IMG/VR virus record: IMGVR_UViG_3300023184_000363
Span: 1-31,694 of that record
Length of the DNA stretch: 31,694 nucleotides
From: a virus
Reading direction: 5' to 3' (one strand)
Under the pieces are notes generated by a model. It saw nothing but the letters and a program-made list of their open reading frames with translations. It was not told the DNA's origin and did no database searches. The position numbers and the translations under genes are program-made. Of the stretch, positions 4,822 through 12,887 are shown piece by piece (the stretch's first letter is position 1; each line of letters starts with the position of its first letter).

Positions 4822-5220
4822 ATGGCTAATTTTGACGACGTAACCGTATTTGATGGTATGTCTTTATCGGATTTATTTAAGAAAATACATAAGAATAATA
4901 AAGACATTGATAAACAAATCGGTGAATTTATTGAAACTATGAAACCTATGGCAACATCTAACGCGGGTTCCGCTGTGATGTTAATGCCTACTGTTAAGGA
5001 TTTAATAGATGTCAACGTAAAAAATAATGAACAATTAATTAAAATGGCAGCTATTGCACAACGTGCTGCATCTTCTAATAGTTCATCACCCGATTCATTA
5101 ATTGATATGAGTGAAATAGAAGCGTTATTAGAAGAACAAAAAGCAATACAAGACGAAGGTAAAAAATTATTGGATCAAGCTCCCAAAACACAACAATTAC
5201 AATACGAAACTTCTAAGTAA
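4822..5220 (+). CDS. Hypothetical structural-operon protein
   Basis: I choose the ATG at 4822 (MANFDDVTVFDG), not an upstream TTG at 4807, because it follows the promoter-like element at a sensible distance. The product has 132 residues and is largely helical: LSDLFKKIHKNNKDIDKQIGEFIETM, a short hydrophobic segment SAVMLMPTVKDLI, then LEEQKAIQDEGKKLLDQA. The stop overlaps the next start by 1 nt. Its position before a spike gene suggests a baseplate, hub or chaperone role, but no family is recognised. Confidence 0.65.
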   Translation: MANFDDVTVFDGMSLSDLFKKIHKNNKDIDKQIGEFIETMKPMATSNAGSAVMLMPTVKDLIDVNVKNNEQLIKMAAIAQRAASSNSSSPDSLIDMSEIEALLEEQKAIQDEGKKLLDQAPKTQQLQYETSK

Positions 5221-6452
5221 TGTCTTTATCAATTAAAACAGGAGTAGGCTCATTAACCTCAGGTATAAGTAGACATAAAAGTCTTCCAACCCAATCTCCT
5301 GCTTTAAAAGTAGGAAGGGTATATGGTGTTACAACTACAAATAATACTCCTACAGCTAAACAATTTAGTAGAGCTGGTGAGTATGGAGGAACAGGTACTG
5401 TATTTTTCTTAGATTATAATAATTCAAAAAATGTAGCTGGAGATAATAGTGATAAGTTTTTTGATACTTGTGATATAGCTAAACCATTATTTTCTAATAT
5501 TAACTTTTTTCCATTACTTGGAGAATTAATTTATATATTAGATTTACCATCCCCAGCAGCTCAAATATCATCTAATTCAAATCAAAAATATTATATTCCT
5601 ATTAATATTTGGAATGAAGTTCAATCAAATCCTCTTACAGTTTCAAGTGTATCTCCTTTAGGAAAGACTTTTAAAGAAAATCCTGATGTTAGAAACTTAT
5701 TAAATTTTGAAGGGGATCATATTATACAAGGAAGAAAAGGAAATTCTATTCGTTTAGGAAGTACAGTAAGATCAGCTTCAGACAGTAATGAGTGGAGCGC
5801 AATTGGAAAAGAAGGTAATCCTATTACTATTATTTCTAATGGACATAATTACAATAAGGATCAAGATTTTTATATTGAAAAAATAAATGAAGAAGCTTCT
5901 TCTCTTTATTTAACCTATAATCAAGTTATTCCTTTTAAGGTTAATGTTAAGGATCCTCTTAATCCTCTTACTTTACCCATAGTAAACTATTATCAAAATT
6001 CTCAAGCAATATTAACTGCAGATAGAATAGTATTAAATTCTAAGAGAGATGAAGTAATGTTATTTGCTAATACTAATATAGAATTAAATACAAACTATAC
6101 TATTAATTTAAATGCTAAAGAACATATACATTTAAATATTAAGGAAGAACCAACAACAGGATTAGATATTAAACCAAAAATATTTTTAGGTACTAAATCT
6201 ACAAATGAAATACCTACAGAACCTTTAATGTTGGGTAGACAAACAGCTAAATATCTTCAAGATTTATTACAGGCTATAGATACATTCGCTGTTAAATTAA
6301 CACCAGCAGGAGCATCACCTCAAGGAAGTCCTTTATCTGATATTCAAGGTGCTGCTGAGGAATTACATAATAGAATTAATTCAGCTACAGAAACAAGTAA
6401 TCTTCGTGATAGAATTGAACAATTATTATCTAAATCAACCTATACTATATAA
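5220..6452 (+). CDS. gp5-like baseplate spike/hub protein
   Basis: The gene encodes 410 residues. Residues about 28-112 look like the OB-fold of phage spike proteins (KVGRVYGV ... AKPLFSNINFFPLLGELIYILDLP). Residues 171-183 (GRKGNSIRLGSTV) are the motif commonly seen between the OB domain and the C-terminal beta helix. Residues about 260-330 then show short repeated strands (RIVLNSKRDEVMLFANTNIELNTN, HIHLNIK) consistent with a trimeric needle. The C-terminus is helical. No lysozyme domain as in T4 gp5 is seen; a GH19 enzyme is encoded separately at 10751. It overlaps both neighbours by 1 nt, so the genes are translationally coupled. Confidence 0.7.
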   Translation: MSLSIKTGVGSLTSGISRHKSLPTQSPALKVGRVYGVTTTNNTPTAKQFSRAGEYGGTGTVFFLDYNNSKNVAGDNSDKFFDTCDIAKPLFSNINFFPLLGELIYILDLPSPAAQISSNSNQKYYIPINIWNEVQSNPLTVSSVSPLGKTFKENPDVRNLLNFEGDHIIQGRKGNSIRLGSTVRSASDSNEWSAIGKEGNPITIISNGHNYNKDQDFYIEKINEEASSLYLTYNQVIPFKVNVKDPLNPLTLPIVNYYQNSQAILTADRIVLNSKRDEVMLFANTNIELNTNYTINLNAKEHIHLNIKEEPTTGLDIKPKIFLGTKSTNEIPTEPLMLGRQTAKYLQDLLQAIDTFAVKLTPAGASPQGSPLSDIQGAAEELHNRINSATETSNLRDRIEQLLSKSTYTI

Positions 6453-8086
6453 TGCCTCCTAAACTACAACCAACACTTATCGAACCAGGTGATGTAATAG
6501 CTAATAACTTAGGAACTCCAGCTCCAGGTAATAGTAATGGTAATAGTATGGCTCGATCTCCAGGTGGTATTAATAATCCACCCCCCTCGGTAAATGGAGA
6601 TATGAAATCTAATGTATCTTCTTTTATACCAGCGGGTATAGGTAATACACTTTCCCAAATACAAAACCCAGCTTCGTTTGGTCAACAGTTAGCTAATCAA
6701 GCAAAACAACAAGTAATTGGTGTTGTCGATGGTGTCATACAGAGATTAAAAACTGAAATTGAAAATACAATTGGGGCTAAAATAAAATTAGAAGTAGATC
6801 ATGCTACAGCTATATTAGATATAACTTCTAAAGGAATACCAACTACTACGTATGATGAATCTGGTACTCAAGTTACAGTCCCTCCTATTTATTCTGCAGA
6901 AGAAGTTGCTACCAATATAACTAGAGAAAATGATAGTTATAATGCTCAAAAAGTTATTATAGATAATAATTTAAAAACTTTAAATGATAGATTACAAAAA
7001 ATAATTCTTGATCCATATTTAAAAATAAAAGCAGATATAGCTAAAGCTAAATTAACAAAATTTGATTTAAAAGCAAGAATTAAGGCTTTAAAAGCCCAAA
7101 TGGATGCTCAAAAGTTAAAACAATTAACTTTAAATATTGCTAAAACAATAATAGTATCAACATCTAGTTTATTAACACAACAATTAATTAAAGTTATATC
7201 TGATAATAGTGCTCTTCAAGATTTAGTAGATAAAACAAACGATATAATTGATGCTGCAACTACAATAGATGAACTTAATCAAGCTAGAATAGCTAGAAAT
7301 GGTTGTATTAGTAAAATAAATGCACAAGAAGTACGAATTCAAGCTGCTATAAAAGTATTAAATACTATAAATATAATATTAACTGTATTTAACGTATTAA
7401 ATAAAGTATTAACTATTCTTAATATACCCTCTCCATTTGGTATTGCTGCTAAACCTTTAGCTATGCTAAATGTAAATGCAGGTAAAATATTAGATGGTAT
7501 TTCAGCTGCGGTTTGTATTTTAATACCAATATTAGAAGGAGCAGTATTTGTTTTAGAAGATTTAAAAAGACAACTACATGATGTTAATTCAAAACTCGAA
7601 GAAAAAACATTAGCTTTATTAAATGATGTTGAATTATTTGATTATTTAAATCAAATTAAATATTCTAGTGATGATCCAACATCTGATATAAATCGTAGAC
7701 CTGGAGAGACTGATGAAGATTATGCTAATAGATTACGTAATTCTGCATCTTTATTAGCTTTATTAGAACAACAAAATCCTAATGCTGATTCAACTACATT
7801 ACAAGATTTATTAAATAACTCAAATATATCAACATTATCTGGACTTGCCAATCAGATTACACCAACTGATACTAATAATTTAGGAACATATAAAGGATTT
7901 ACATTTGTTATTAAAGAAGAAAATGATCCTAAATATAATGTTAGTGGAAATAAACGCCACTATGTTATGGCTGTTGATACTAAAAATGTTGAACGTTTAA
8001 AAAGTGATTTTTCATTCACTTTAAACCCACAACAATTAGTAAATCAACTAAAAATAATTATTGATCGACAAAATTTACAAGGATAA
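6452..8086 (+). CDS. Large helical tail/baseplate-associated protein
   Basis: The gene encodes 544 residues. The N-terminal ~60 are Pro/Gly/Asn-rich and probably flexible. Residues about 80-270 are long helices with coiled-coil character (KIKADIAKAKLTKFDLKAR and following). Residues about 300-385 are strongly hydrophobic (NIILTVFNVLNKVLTILNI, ILDGISAAVCILIPILEGAVFVLEDL), as in tape-measure or membrane-penetrating tail proteins. The last 70 residues (GFTFVIKEENDPKY...RHYVMAVD...FSFTLNPQQLVNQL) look like a globular C-terminal domain shared by T4-like tail proteins. Position after the spike gene suggests a hub component or a short tape-measure-like factor delivered with the tail tip. The family is not certain. 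Confidence 0.6.
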   Translation: MPPKLQPTLIEPGDVIANNLGTPAPGNSNGNSMARSPGGINNPPPSVNGDMKSNVSSFIPAGIGNTLSQIQNPASFGQQLANQAKQQVIGVVDGVIQRLKTEIENTIGAKIKLEVDHATAILDITSKGIPTTTYDESGTQVTVPPIYSAEEVATNITRENDSYNAQKVIIDNNLKTLNDRLQKIILDPYLKIKADIAKAKLTKFDLKARIKALKAQMDAQKLKQLTLNIAKTIIVSTSSLLTQQLIKVISDNSALQDLVDKTNDIIDAATTIDELNQARIARNGCISKINAQEVRIQAAIKVLNTINIILTVFNVLNKVLTILNIPSPFGIAAKPLAMLNVNAGKILDGISAAVCILIPILEGAVFVLEDLKRQLHDVNSKLEEKTLALLNDVELFDYLNQIKYSSDDPTSDINRRPGETDEDYANRLRNSASLLALLEQQNPNADSTTLQDLLNNSNISTLSGLANQITPTDTNNLGTYKGFTFVIKEENDPKYNVSGNKRHYVMAVDTKNVERLKSDFSFTLNPQQLVNQLKIIIDRQNLQG

Positions 8087-8096
8087 AATATTTATA
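8087..8096 (+). promoter_or_regulatory. AATATTTATA late-promoter-like element
   Basis: It overlaps the end of the 6452 gene and its stop, and ends 3 nt before the ATG at 8100, the same tight spacing as at 3066-3077. If it is a promoter, the transcript would be leaderless or nearly so. Confidence 0.35.
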
Positions 8097-8099
8097 ACT

Positions 8100-8477
8100 A
8101 TGAACATTAAAGCATTTAAAAGATTAATTAAAGAAGCGGTAATTGATGCTATTCATGAAGAATTACCTGAAATCTTAAACGAAGCTATGGCTCGTCAAAA
8201 CAGAAAACCATTGTCTGAAAATCAAACAATGAGTTTTACTAGTACTGATGTTAAACCTAACGCGGCTATACGTAGCCAATTAGCTGAAAAAATGGGTGGT
8301 ATGTTTGGAATGACACCACCAGCCCAACAATATCAATCAAGTGTACCTTTAGAGGTTATACGTGATCAAGTTAATGATGAAACAGGCGAACCTGTTAACC
8401 CTTACCTAGCATTTTTGGTTGATTCAGCAAATAATATGACACCACAAGAAAGATCAGGCCTTAAAAATTTAGGATAA
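8100..8477 (+). CDS. Hypothetical protein upstream of gp25
   Basis: The ATG at 8100 (MNIKAFKRLIKEAVIDAIHEEL) gives 125 residues. An in-frame TTG at 8061 would extend it into the previous gene and across the ATATTTATA element, so I reject it. The N-terminal ~30 residues form an amphipathic helix. The rest is Met/Gln/Pro-rich, with MGGMFGMTPPAQQY and a C-terminal segment NPYLAFLVDSANNMTPQE. It ends 1 nt before the gp25 gene. It is likely a small baseplate or tail-assembly protein, but I do not recognise a family. Confidence 0.65.
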   Translation: MNIKAFKRLIKEAVIDAIHEELPEILNEAMARQNRKPLSENQTMSFTSTDVKPNAAIRSQLAEKMGGMFGMTPPAQQYQSSVPLEVIRDQVNDETGEPVNPYLAFLVDSANNMTPQERSGLKNLG

Positions 8478-8478
8478 T

Positions 8479-8889
8479 ATGCCAATACCTCAAACAATAC
8501 GTGTAAATCCGTTAGATTTACAAAAGAATATTGTAATTGGGGTATCATTACCTTTTAATGCACCTGGTGTATTTAATAAAACATACAGTACTAAAGAGCA
8601 AATTAAATCAAACTTAATTAATCTTTTATTAACTGATAAAGGCGAAAGAATAATGAATCCTGAATTCGGAACGGATTTAAGAAAATCATTATTTGATAAT
8701 ATTACTGATTCTAGTATAGAAATTTTAAAAGCAAAAATAACAGATGCTGTTAATATTTTTATTCCTGAAATATTTTTACAAGATGTAATAATTGAACCGA
8801 ATACTGATTATAATACTTTAAATGTAACTATAAACTATCGTTTAATAATTTCTAACACACCAGACCAAGTAACTGTACAATTTATATAA
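8479..8889 (+). CDS. 25: gp25-like baseplate wedge protein
   Basis: The gene encodes 136 residues, the usual size for the GPW/gp25 family. Key features are the N-terminal NPLDLQKNIVIGVSLPF, the helix QIKSNLINLLLTDKG, and the conserved signature GERIMNPEFGTDLRKSLF (residues 55-72), followed by an amphipathic helix and two C-terminal strands. In T4, gp25 joins the gp6-gp7-gp53 wedge and primes sheath assembly. The gp6-like gene follows after 2 nt, the same order as in other contractile tails. Confidence 0.9.
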   Translation: MPIPQTIRVNPLDLQKNIVIGVSLPFNAPGVFNKTYSTKEQIKSNLINLLLTDKGERIMNPEFGTDLRKSLFDNITDSSIEILKAKITDAVNIFIPEIFLQDVIIEPNTDYNTLNVTINYRLIISNTPDQVTVQFI

Positions 8890-8891
8890 TA

Positions 8892-10739
8892 ATGGCCCAA
8901 GATAATAATATATCATATTTAAATAAAAGTTTTAGTGATTTTAAAGCTAATTTAACTAATTACGCTAAAACCTATTTTCCAACAGCATATAATGACTTTT
9001 CAGATGCTAACCCAGGAGCTATGTTTATTGAAATGGCTTCATATGTTGGTGATGTAATGTCATTTTATCTTGACAATCAAATTCAAGAAAACTTTTTACT
9101 ATACGCTAAGGAAAAAGAAAATTTATATGCTATGTCTTATGCTTTAGGATATCGTCCTAAATCATCATATGCTTCTTCAGCTACAGTTGATGTATATCAA
9201 ATAATGCCTAGTATAATAGCAGGTGGTACAGCAATACCTGATACTAGTTATGGTTTAGTAATTCCTAATAATACAACAATTACTTCAACTTCTGCAGGAA
9301 CTAAATTTTTAACAACTCAACAAGTAGATTTTACTGATACTGGTAGTGCTACTATTACTTTTTATGGTAATCATCCTACAATTGGTAATTCATTTTTAGT
9401 TAAAAAATCTGTACCTGCTATATCCGCTGAAATAAAATCAACTACTTTTACATTTACTACACCTCAGAAATTTTCTACAGCTGTAATTAGTGATACCAAT
9501 ATTATACAAATACTAGATGTAACAGATAATAATGGAAATATTTGGTATGAAGTACCATATTTAGCACAATCCTCAATTTTTGAAAAACAAACTAACTCAA
9601 ACTATAACTCAGATCAAGTACCTTACTTACTACAACTAAGAAGAGTTCCTCGTAGATTTGTTTCAAGACTTTTATCAGATAATACTTTACAATTAGAATT
9701 TGGAGCTGGTGTTTCTAATAAACAAGATGGAAATATAATTCCAACCCCTGATAATATTAAATTAGGTTTAGTACCAGGTATATCAAATCTATTAAATGAT
9801 TATAATCAAGCTTCTATATTTTATACCCAAGAATATGGTTTAGCTCCATCCAATACTACATTAACAGTAAGATATTTAGTAGGTGGTGGTATTACATCAA
9901 ATATTCCTTCTAATGACTTAACAATTATTAATACAGGAAATATTTACTTTAAATCAGGATATTCTACAGTAACATATTCAAATATAGTTAATAGTGTAAT
10001 ATCAACTAATACAGAACCATCATCCGGTGGTAGAAATGGAGATGAAATTGAAGAAATTAGAAATAATGCTTTATATGCTCATTCATCTCAACTGCGTGCT
10101 GTAACTAAAAATGACTATATTGTAAGAGCATTATCATTACCTTCTGATTATGGTAGTATATCTAAAGTATATGTTACCCAAGATCAATTAGAAAACCCTC
10201 AAACTACTACTCAACCACAAATAAGCTCAAATAACCCATTATCTTTAGATTTATATATTTTGGCATACAATTCGAGCAAGCAGTTGTCTTCGGCCTCTAC
10301 TAATTTAAAAAATAATTTAGTTACTTACATTAATGAATATAGAATGGTAACTGATTCTATTAATATTAGAGATGCCTTTTATATTAATATAGGAGTTAAC
10401 TTTGATATTACAATTATAAGTGGATTTAATAACCAAACAGTATTGTCAAATTGTGTAGCAGCTTTAAAGAATTTTTTTAATATAGAAAGTTGGCAAATAA
10501 ACCAACCAATAGTTATATCAGATATAATGGTTCTTCTTTTACAAGTAAAAGGAGTACAATCAGTTACAAAACTAGAAATTGTAAATAAACAAGATACTAC
10601 AGGAATTACTTACTCTCAATATGCTTATGATATTCCCGGAGCAACAAGAAATGGAAATATTTATCCATCAGCAGATCCTTCAATTTTTGAAGTAAGATAT
10701 CCTAATACAGATATTCAAGGTAGAGTTGTTACATACTAA
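8892..10739 (+). CDS. 6: gp6-like baseplate wedge protein (baseplate J family)
   Basis: The gene encodes 615 residues, close to T4 gp6 (660). The N-terminal part has the expected gp6/J signature: FSDFKANLTNYAKTYFPTAYNDFSDANPGAMFIEMASYVGDVMSFYLDNQIQE..LLYAKEKENLYAMSYALGYRPK. The middle carries the J-type segment GGRNGDEIEEIRNNALYAHSSQLRAVTKNDYIVRAL, and the C-terminus is a small alpha/beta domain with VQSVTKLEI. gp6 dimers form the ring that holds the baseplate wedges together. The preceding gp25 gene confirms the module. Confidence 0.9.
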   Translation: MAQDNNISYLNKSFSDFKANLTNYAKTYFPTAYNDFSDANPGAMFIEMASYVGDVMSFYLDNQIQENFLLYAKEKENLYAMSYALGYRPKSSYASSATVDVYQIMPSIIAGGTAIPDTSYGLVIPNNTTITSTSAGTKFLTTQQVDFTDTGSATITFYGNHPTIGNSFLVKKSVPAISAEIKSTTFTFTTPQKFSTAVISDTNIIQILDVTDNNGNIWYEVPYLAQSSIFEKQTNSNYNSDQVPYLLQLRRVPRRFVSRLLSDNTLQLEFGAGVSNKQDGNIIPTPDNIKLGLVPGISNLLNDYNQASIFYTQEYGLAPSNTTLTVRYLVGGGITSNIPSNDLTIINTGNIYFKSGYSTVTYSNIVNSVISTNTEPSSGGRNGDEIEEIRNNALYAHSSQLRAVTKNDYIVRALSLPSDYGSISKVYVTQDQLENPQTTTQPQISSNNPLSLDLYILAYNSSKQLSSASTNLKNNLVTYINEYRMVTDSINIRDAFYINIGVNFDITIISGFNNQTVLSNCVAALKNFFNIESWQINQPIVISDIMVLLLQVKGVQSVTKLEIVNKQDTTGITYSQYAYDIPGATRNGNIYPSADPSIFEVRYPNTDIQGRVVTY

Positions 10740-10750
10740 AAATTAAAATT

Positions 10751-11350
10751 ATGAATTTAGACAAATTAAAAGGACACATTCCGGATGCCGTTATTTCTCA
10801 AATCCCAGGTATTCAAGATAAATTTGAAATTAATACTCCATTACGTTTAGCTCATTTTTTAGCTCAATGTGGTCATGAATCAGGTGGTTTTAGATTAGTT
10901 AAAGAAAATTTAAATTATAGCGCTAAAGGTTTAATGGGTATATTCAAAAAATATTTTCCAACAGAAGCTTTAGCTAAAATATACGAACGCAAACCTGAAA
11001 AAATTGCTAATAAAGTTTATTCATCTAGAATGGGTAACGGCGATGAGGCAAGTGGGGAGGGTGCTAAATTTTGTGGTCGCGGTTATATCCAATTAACTGG
11101 AAAAACTAACTATCAATCATTTTTTAAATCAATTGGTGCCGATATTAATACTGACCCAACATTAGTTGCAACTCAATACCCATTAGCATCAGCAGCATGG
11201 TTTTTTAATAAGAATGGTTTACATAAAATAGCAGATGGCGGTGCAACTGACGCAGTTGTTACATCTATTACTAAACGTGTTAATGGTGGTACAATTGGTT
11301 TACCCGATCGTATTAAACATTTTAAAGAATACCACGCACTACTTGCATAA
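10751..11350 (+). CDS. GH19 (chitinase-like) lysozyme/endolysin
   Basis: The gene encodes 199 residues. The GH19 fold is clear: HFLAQCGHESGGF (catalytic Glu43), a second acidic residue at Glu52 in VKENLNYSA, and the signature GRGYIQLTGKTNY (109-121), then ASAAWFFNKNGLHKIAD and VTKRVNGGTIGLPDR. GH19 phage enzymes cut the glycan backbone of peptidoglycan. There is no signal peptide or anchor. The gene lies 11 nt after gp6, inside the baseplate cluster, so the enzyme may be virion-associated, replacing the lysozyme domain absent from the spike, rather than or as well as a lysis endolysin. Confidence 0.85.
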   Translation: MNLDKLKGHIPDAVISQIPGIQDKFEINTPLRLAHFLAQCGHESGGFRLVKENLNYSAKGLMGIFKKYFPTEALAKIYERKPEKIANKVYSSRMGNGDEASGEGAKFCGRGYIQLTGKTNYQSFFKSIGADINTDPTLVATQYPLASAAWFFNKNGLHKIADGGATDAVVTSITKRVNGGTIGLPDRIKHFKEYHALLA

Positions 11351-11367
11351 AATAGTTTGATAGTTGC

Positions 11368-11377
11368 TATATTTATA
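11368..11377 (+). promoter_or_regulatory. TATATTTATA late-promoter-like element
   Basis: TATATTTATA lies in the 44-nt gap after the GH19 gene, 17 nt before the ATG at 11395. The gap is one of the few in the structural region. Confidence 0.45.
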
Positions 11378-11394
11378 TGTAGTAATTACTAACT

Positions 11395-12525
11395 ATGGCA
11401 ATCTATAAAATATTCCCTGAAAAAAGTGCTACTTTATATTCATACTACCCCACAGTTAATACTGGGTTAGATGAAATTATAGAAATTAGTACATATTATA
11501 CTCTTAACTCTACTTATGAAGTATCACGTGGAGTTATAAAATTTCCAACTGCTCAAATAAGTGAATCAATAGCTAGAACTGCTGGTAAAAGTTTTGATGT
11601 TTACCTAAAGTTATACTTAGCAAATGCTTCTTCTTTACCCTTAGACTATACATTATTTGCTCATCCACTTTCAGGAAGTTGGAATATGGGTTCTGGTAAA
11701 TTAGGTAATATACCTTCTACTACAAATGGAGTTAGTTGGCAATATACCACAGCACTTAGTGGAAGTACTTGGGCTGTTAGTTCATTTAAAACTGGAACTA
11801 CAGGTTCATATAGAGCAGCCGGTACATCAGGTGGTGGTAATTGGTATGTAACATCTTCATATAAATTTGAATCAAGCCAATCCTATACAAATCTTACTTC
11901 TAAAGATATAGAATTAAAAGTTACTAACATTGCAAAGGCTTGGTATAGTGGCTCTACAGGAATATATAGTAGTTCTTCTATAGCAAATGATGGTATAATT
12001 TTAAAACATTCATCATCAATTGAATTTAATCCATCAGCATCTGTTTTTGAATTAAAATATTTTTCAGGCAATACACATACAATTTATCCTCCTTGTTTAG
12101 AAATTAGATGGGATGATTCATCATATACAACAGGTTCATTGCCTGTAGTTAGTGGTAGTACTTATGTAGTATCAATGGGTAATAATAAAGGACAATTTCA
12201 ACAAGATTCAATTCAACGTTTTAAAGTTAATGTAAGGGATAAATACCCAACAAGAGTATTCCAAACAACATCTTTATATTTAAGTAATAAGGCATTACCT
12301 TCTTCTTCATATTGGTCACTAGTAGATTTGGATACCCAAGAAATTGTCGTAGATTACGATACGAACTATACTAAAATTAGTTGTGATTCATCTGGTAATT
12401 ATTTTGACATATACATGAACGGGTTGGAACCTGAACGTTATTATAAATTACTATTTAAAAGTGTATTTGCAACAGGTGAAACAGTAGTATCTGATGATAA
12501 TCACTACTTTAAAGTTATAAGATAA
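11395..12525 (+). CDS. Beta-rich virion protein, DNRLRE-like N-terminus
   Basis: The gene encodes 376 residues. The N-terminus (IYKIFPEKSATLYSYYPTVNTGLDEIIEIS ... VSRGVIKFPTAQI) resembles the beta-sandwich of DNRLRE/CBM96-like domains. The middle is Ser/Gly/Thr-rich and aromatic. The C-terminal ~120 residues (QRFKVNVRDKYPTRVFQTTSLYLSN ... YKLLFKSVFATGETVVSDDNHYFKVI) look like another beta domain. It is probably a baseplate-peripheral or fibre-attachment protein, possibly doing the job of T4 gp7 or gp8, but homology is not evident by eye. It overlaps the next start by 1 nt. Confidence 0.6.
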   Translation: MAIYKIFPEKSATLYSYYPTVNTGLDEIIEISTYYTLNSTYEVSRGVIKFPTAQISESIARTAGKSFDVYLKLYLANASSLPLDYTLFAHPLSGSWNMGSGKLGNIPSTTNGVSWQYTTALSGSTWAVSSFKTGTTGSYRAAGTSGGGNWYVTSSYKFESSQSYTNLTSKDIELKVTNIAKAWYSGSTGIYSSSSIANDGIILKHSSSIEFNPSASVFELKYFSGNTHTIYPPCLEIRWDDSSYTTGSLPVVSGSTYVVSMGNNKGQFQQDSIQRFKVNVRDKYPTRVFQTTSLYLSNKALPSSSYWSLVDLDTQEIVVDYDTNYTKISCDSSGNYFDIYMNGLEPERYYKLLFKSVFATGETVVSDDNHYFKVIR

Positions 12526-12884
12526 TGTCTAACATTAATATAGAGAAAATAGTATTCGATAAGGATGCTTTTAATAAAGTTGTAAATACCCAATTTAGTC
12601 AATTAGCACCAGCTAATGAAGTGGGTAATCAACAAACAGCAACATCACCTTCATTTACTTTAGAAGATTTTTTAGCTTTATTTAATTCATTATACCCTCT
12701 TATACCAGCAGACATATTAAGACAAATGCTACAAAAAATAGCAGGTACTTTAGATGTAAGAATTGATACTACAGATATTCAAGCTTTATTAGAAGAAATT
12801 ACTTCATTAAGACAACAACTAGTAGATATACAATCTACAGTTAACAGTGCACAACAATACTCAACCCAAAATCTTGTAGTTTAA
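12525..12884 (+). CDS. Small coiled-coil structural-operon protein
   Basis: The gene encodes 119 residues. A polar N-terminus leads into FTLEDFLALFNSLYPLIPADILRQMLQKIAG and a clear C-terminal coiled coil (ITSLRQQLVDIQSTVNSAQQY). It is coupled to both neighbours (1-nt overlap, 3-nt gap), so it probably acts with the giant 12888 protein, perhaps as an oligomerising partner or assembly factor. No family is recognised. Confidence 0.65.
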   Translation: MSNINIEKIVFDKDAFNKVVNTQFSQLAPANEVGNQQTATSPSFTLEDFLALFNSLYPLIPADILRQMLQKIAGTLDVRIDTTDIQALLEEITSLRQQLVDIQSTVNSAQQYSTQNLVV

Positions 12885-12887
12885 TAA

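Noticed and set aside
8061-8099. TTG start for the gene before gp25
   Set aside because: It would overlap the previous gene and read through a promoter-like element; the ATG at 8100 begins a good amphipathic helix.
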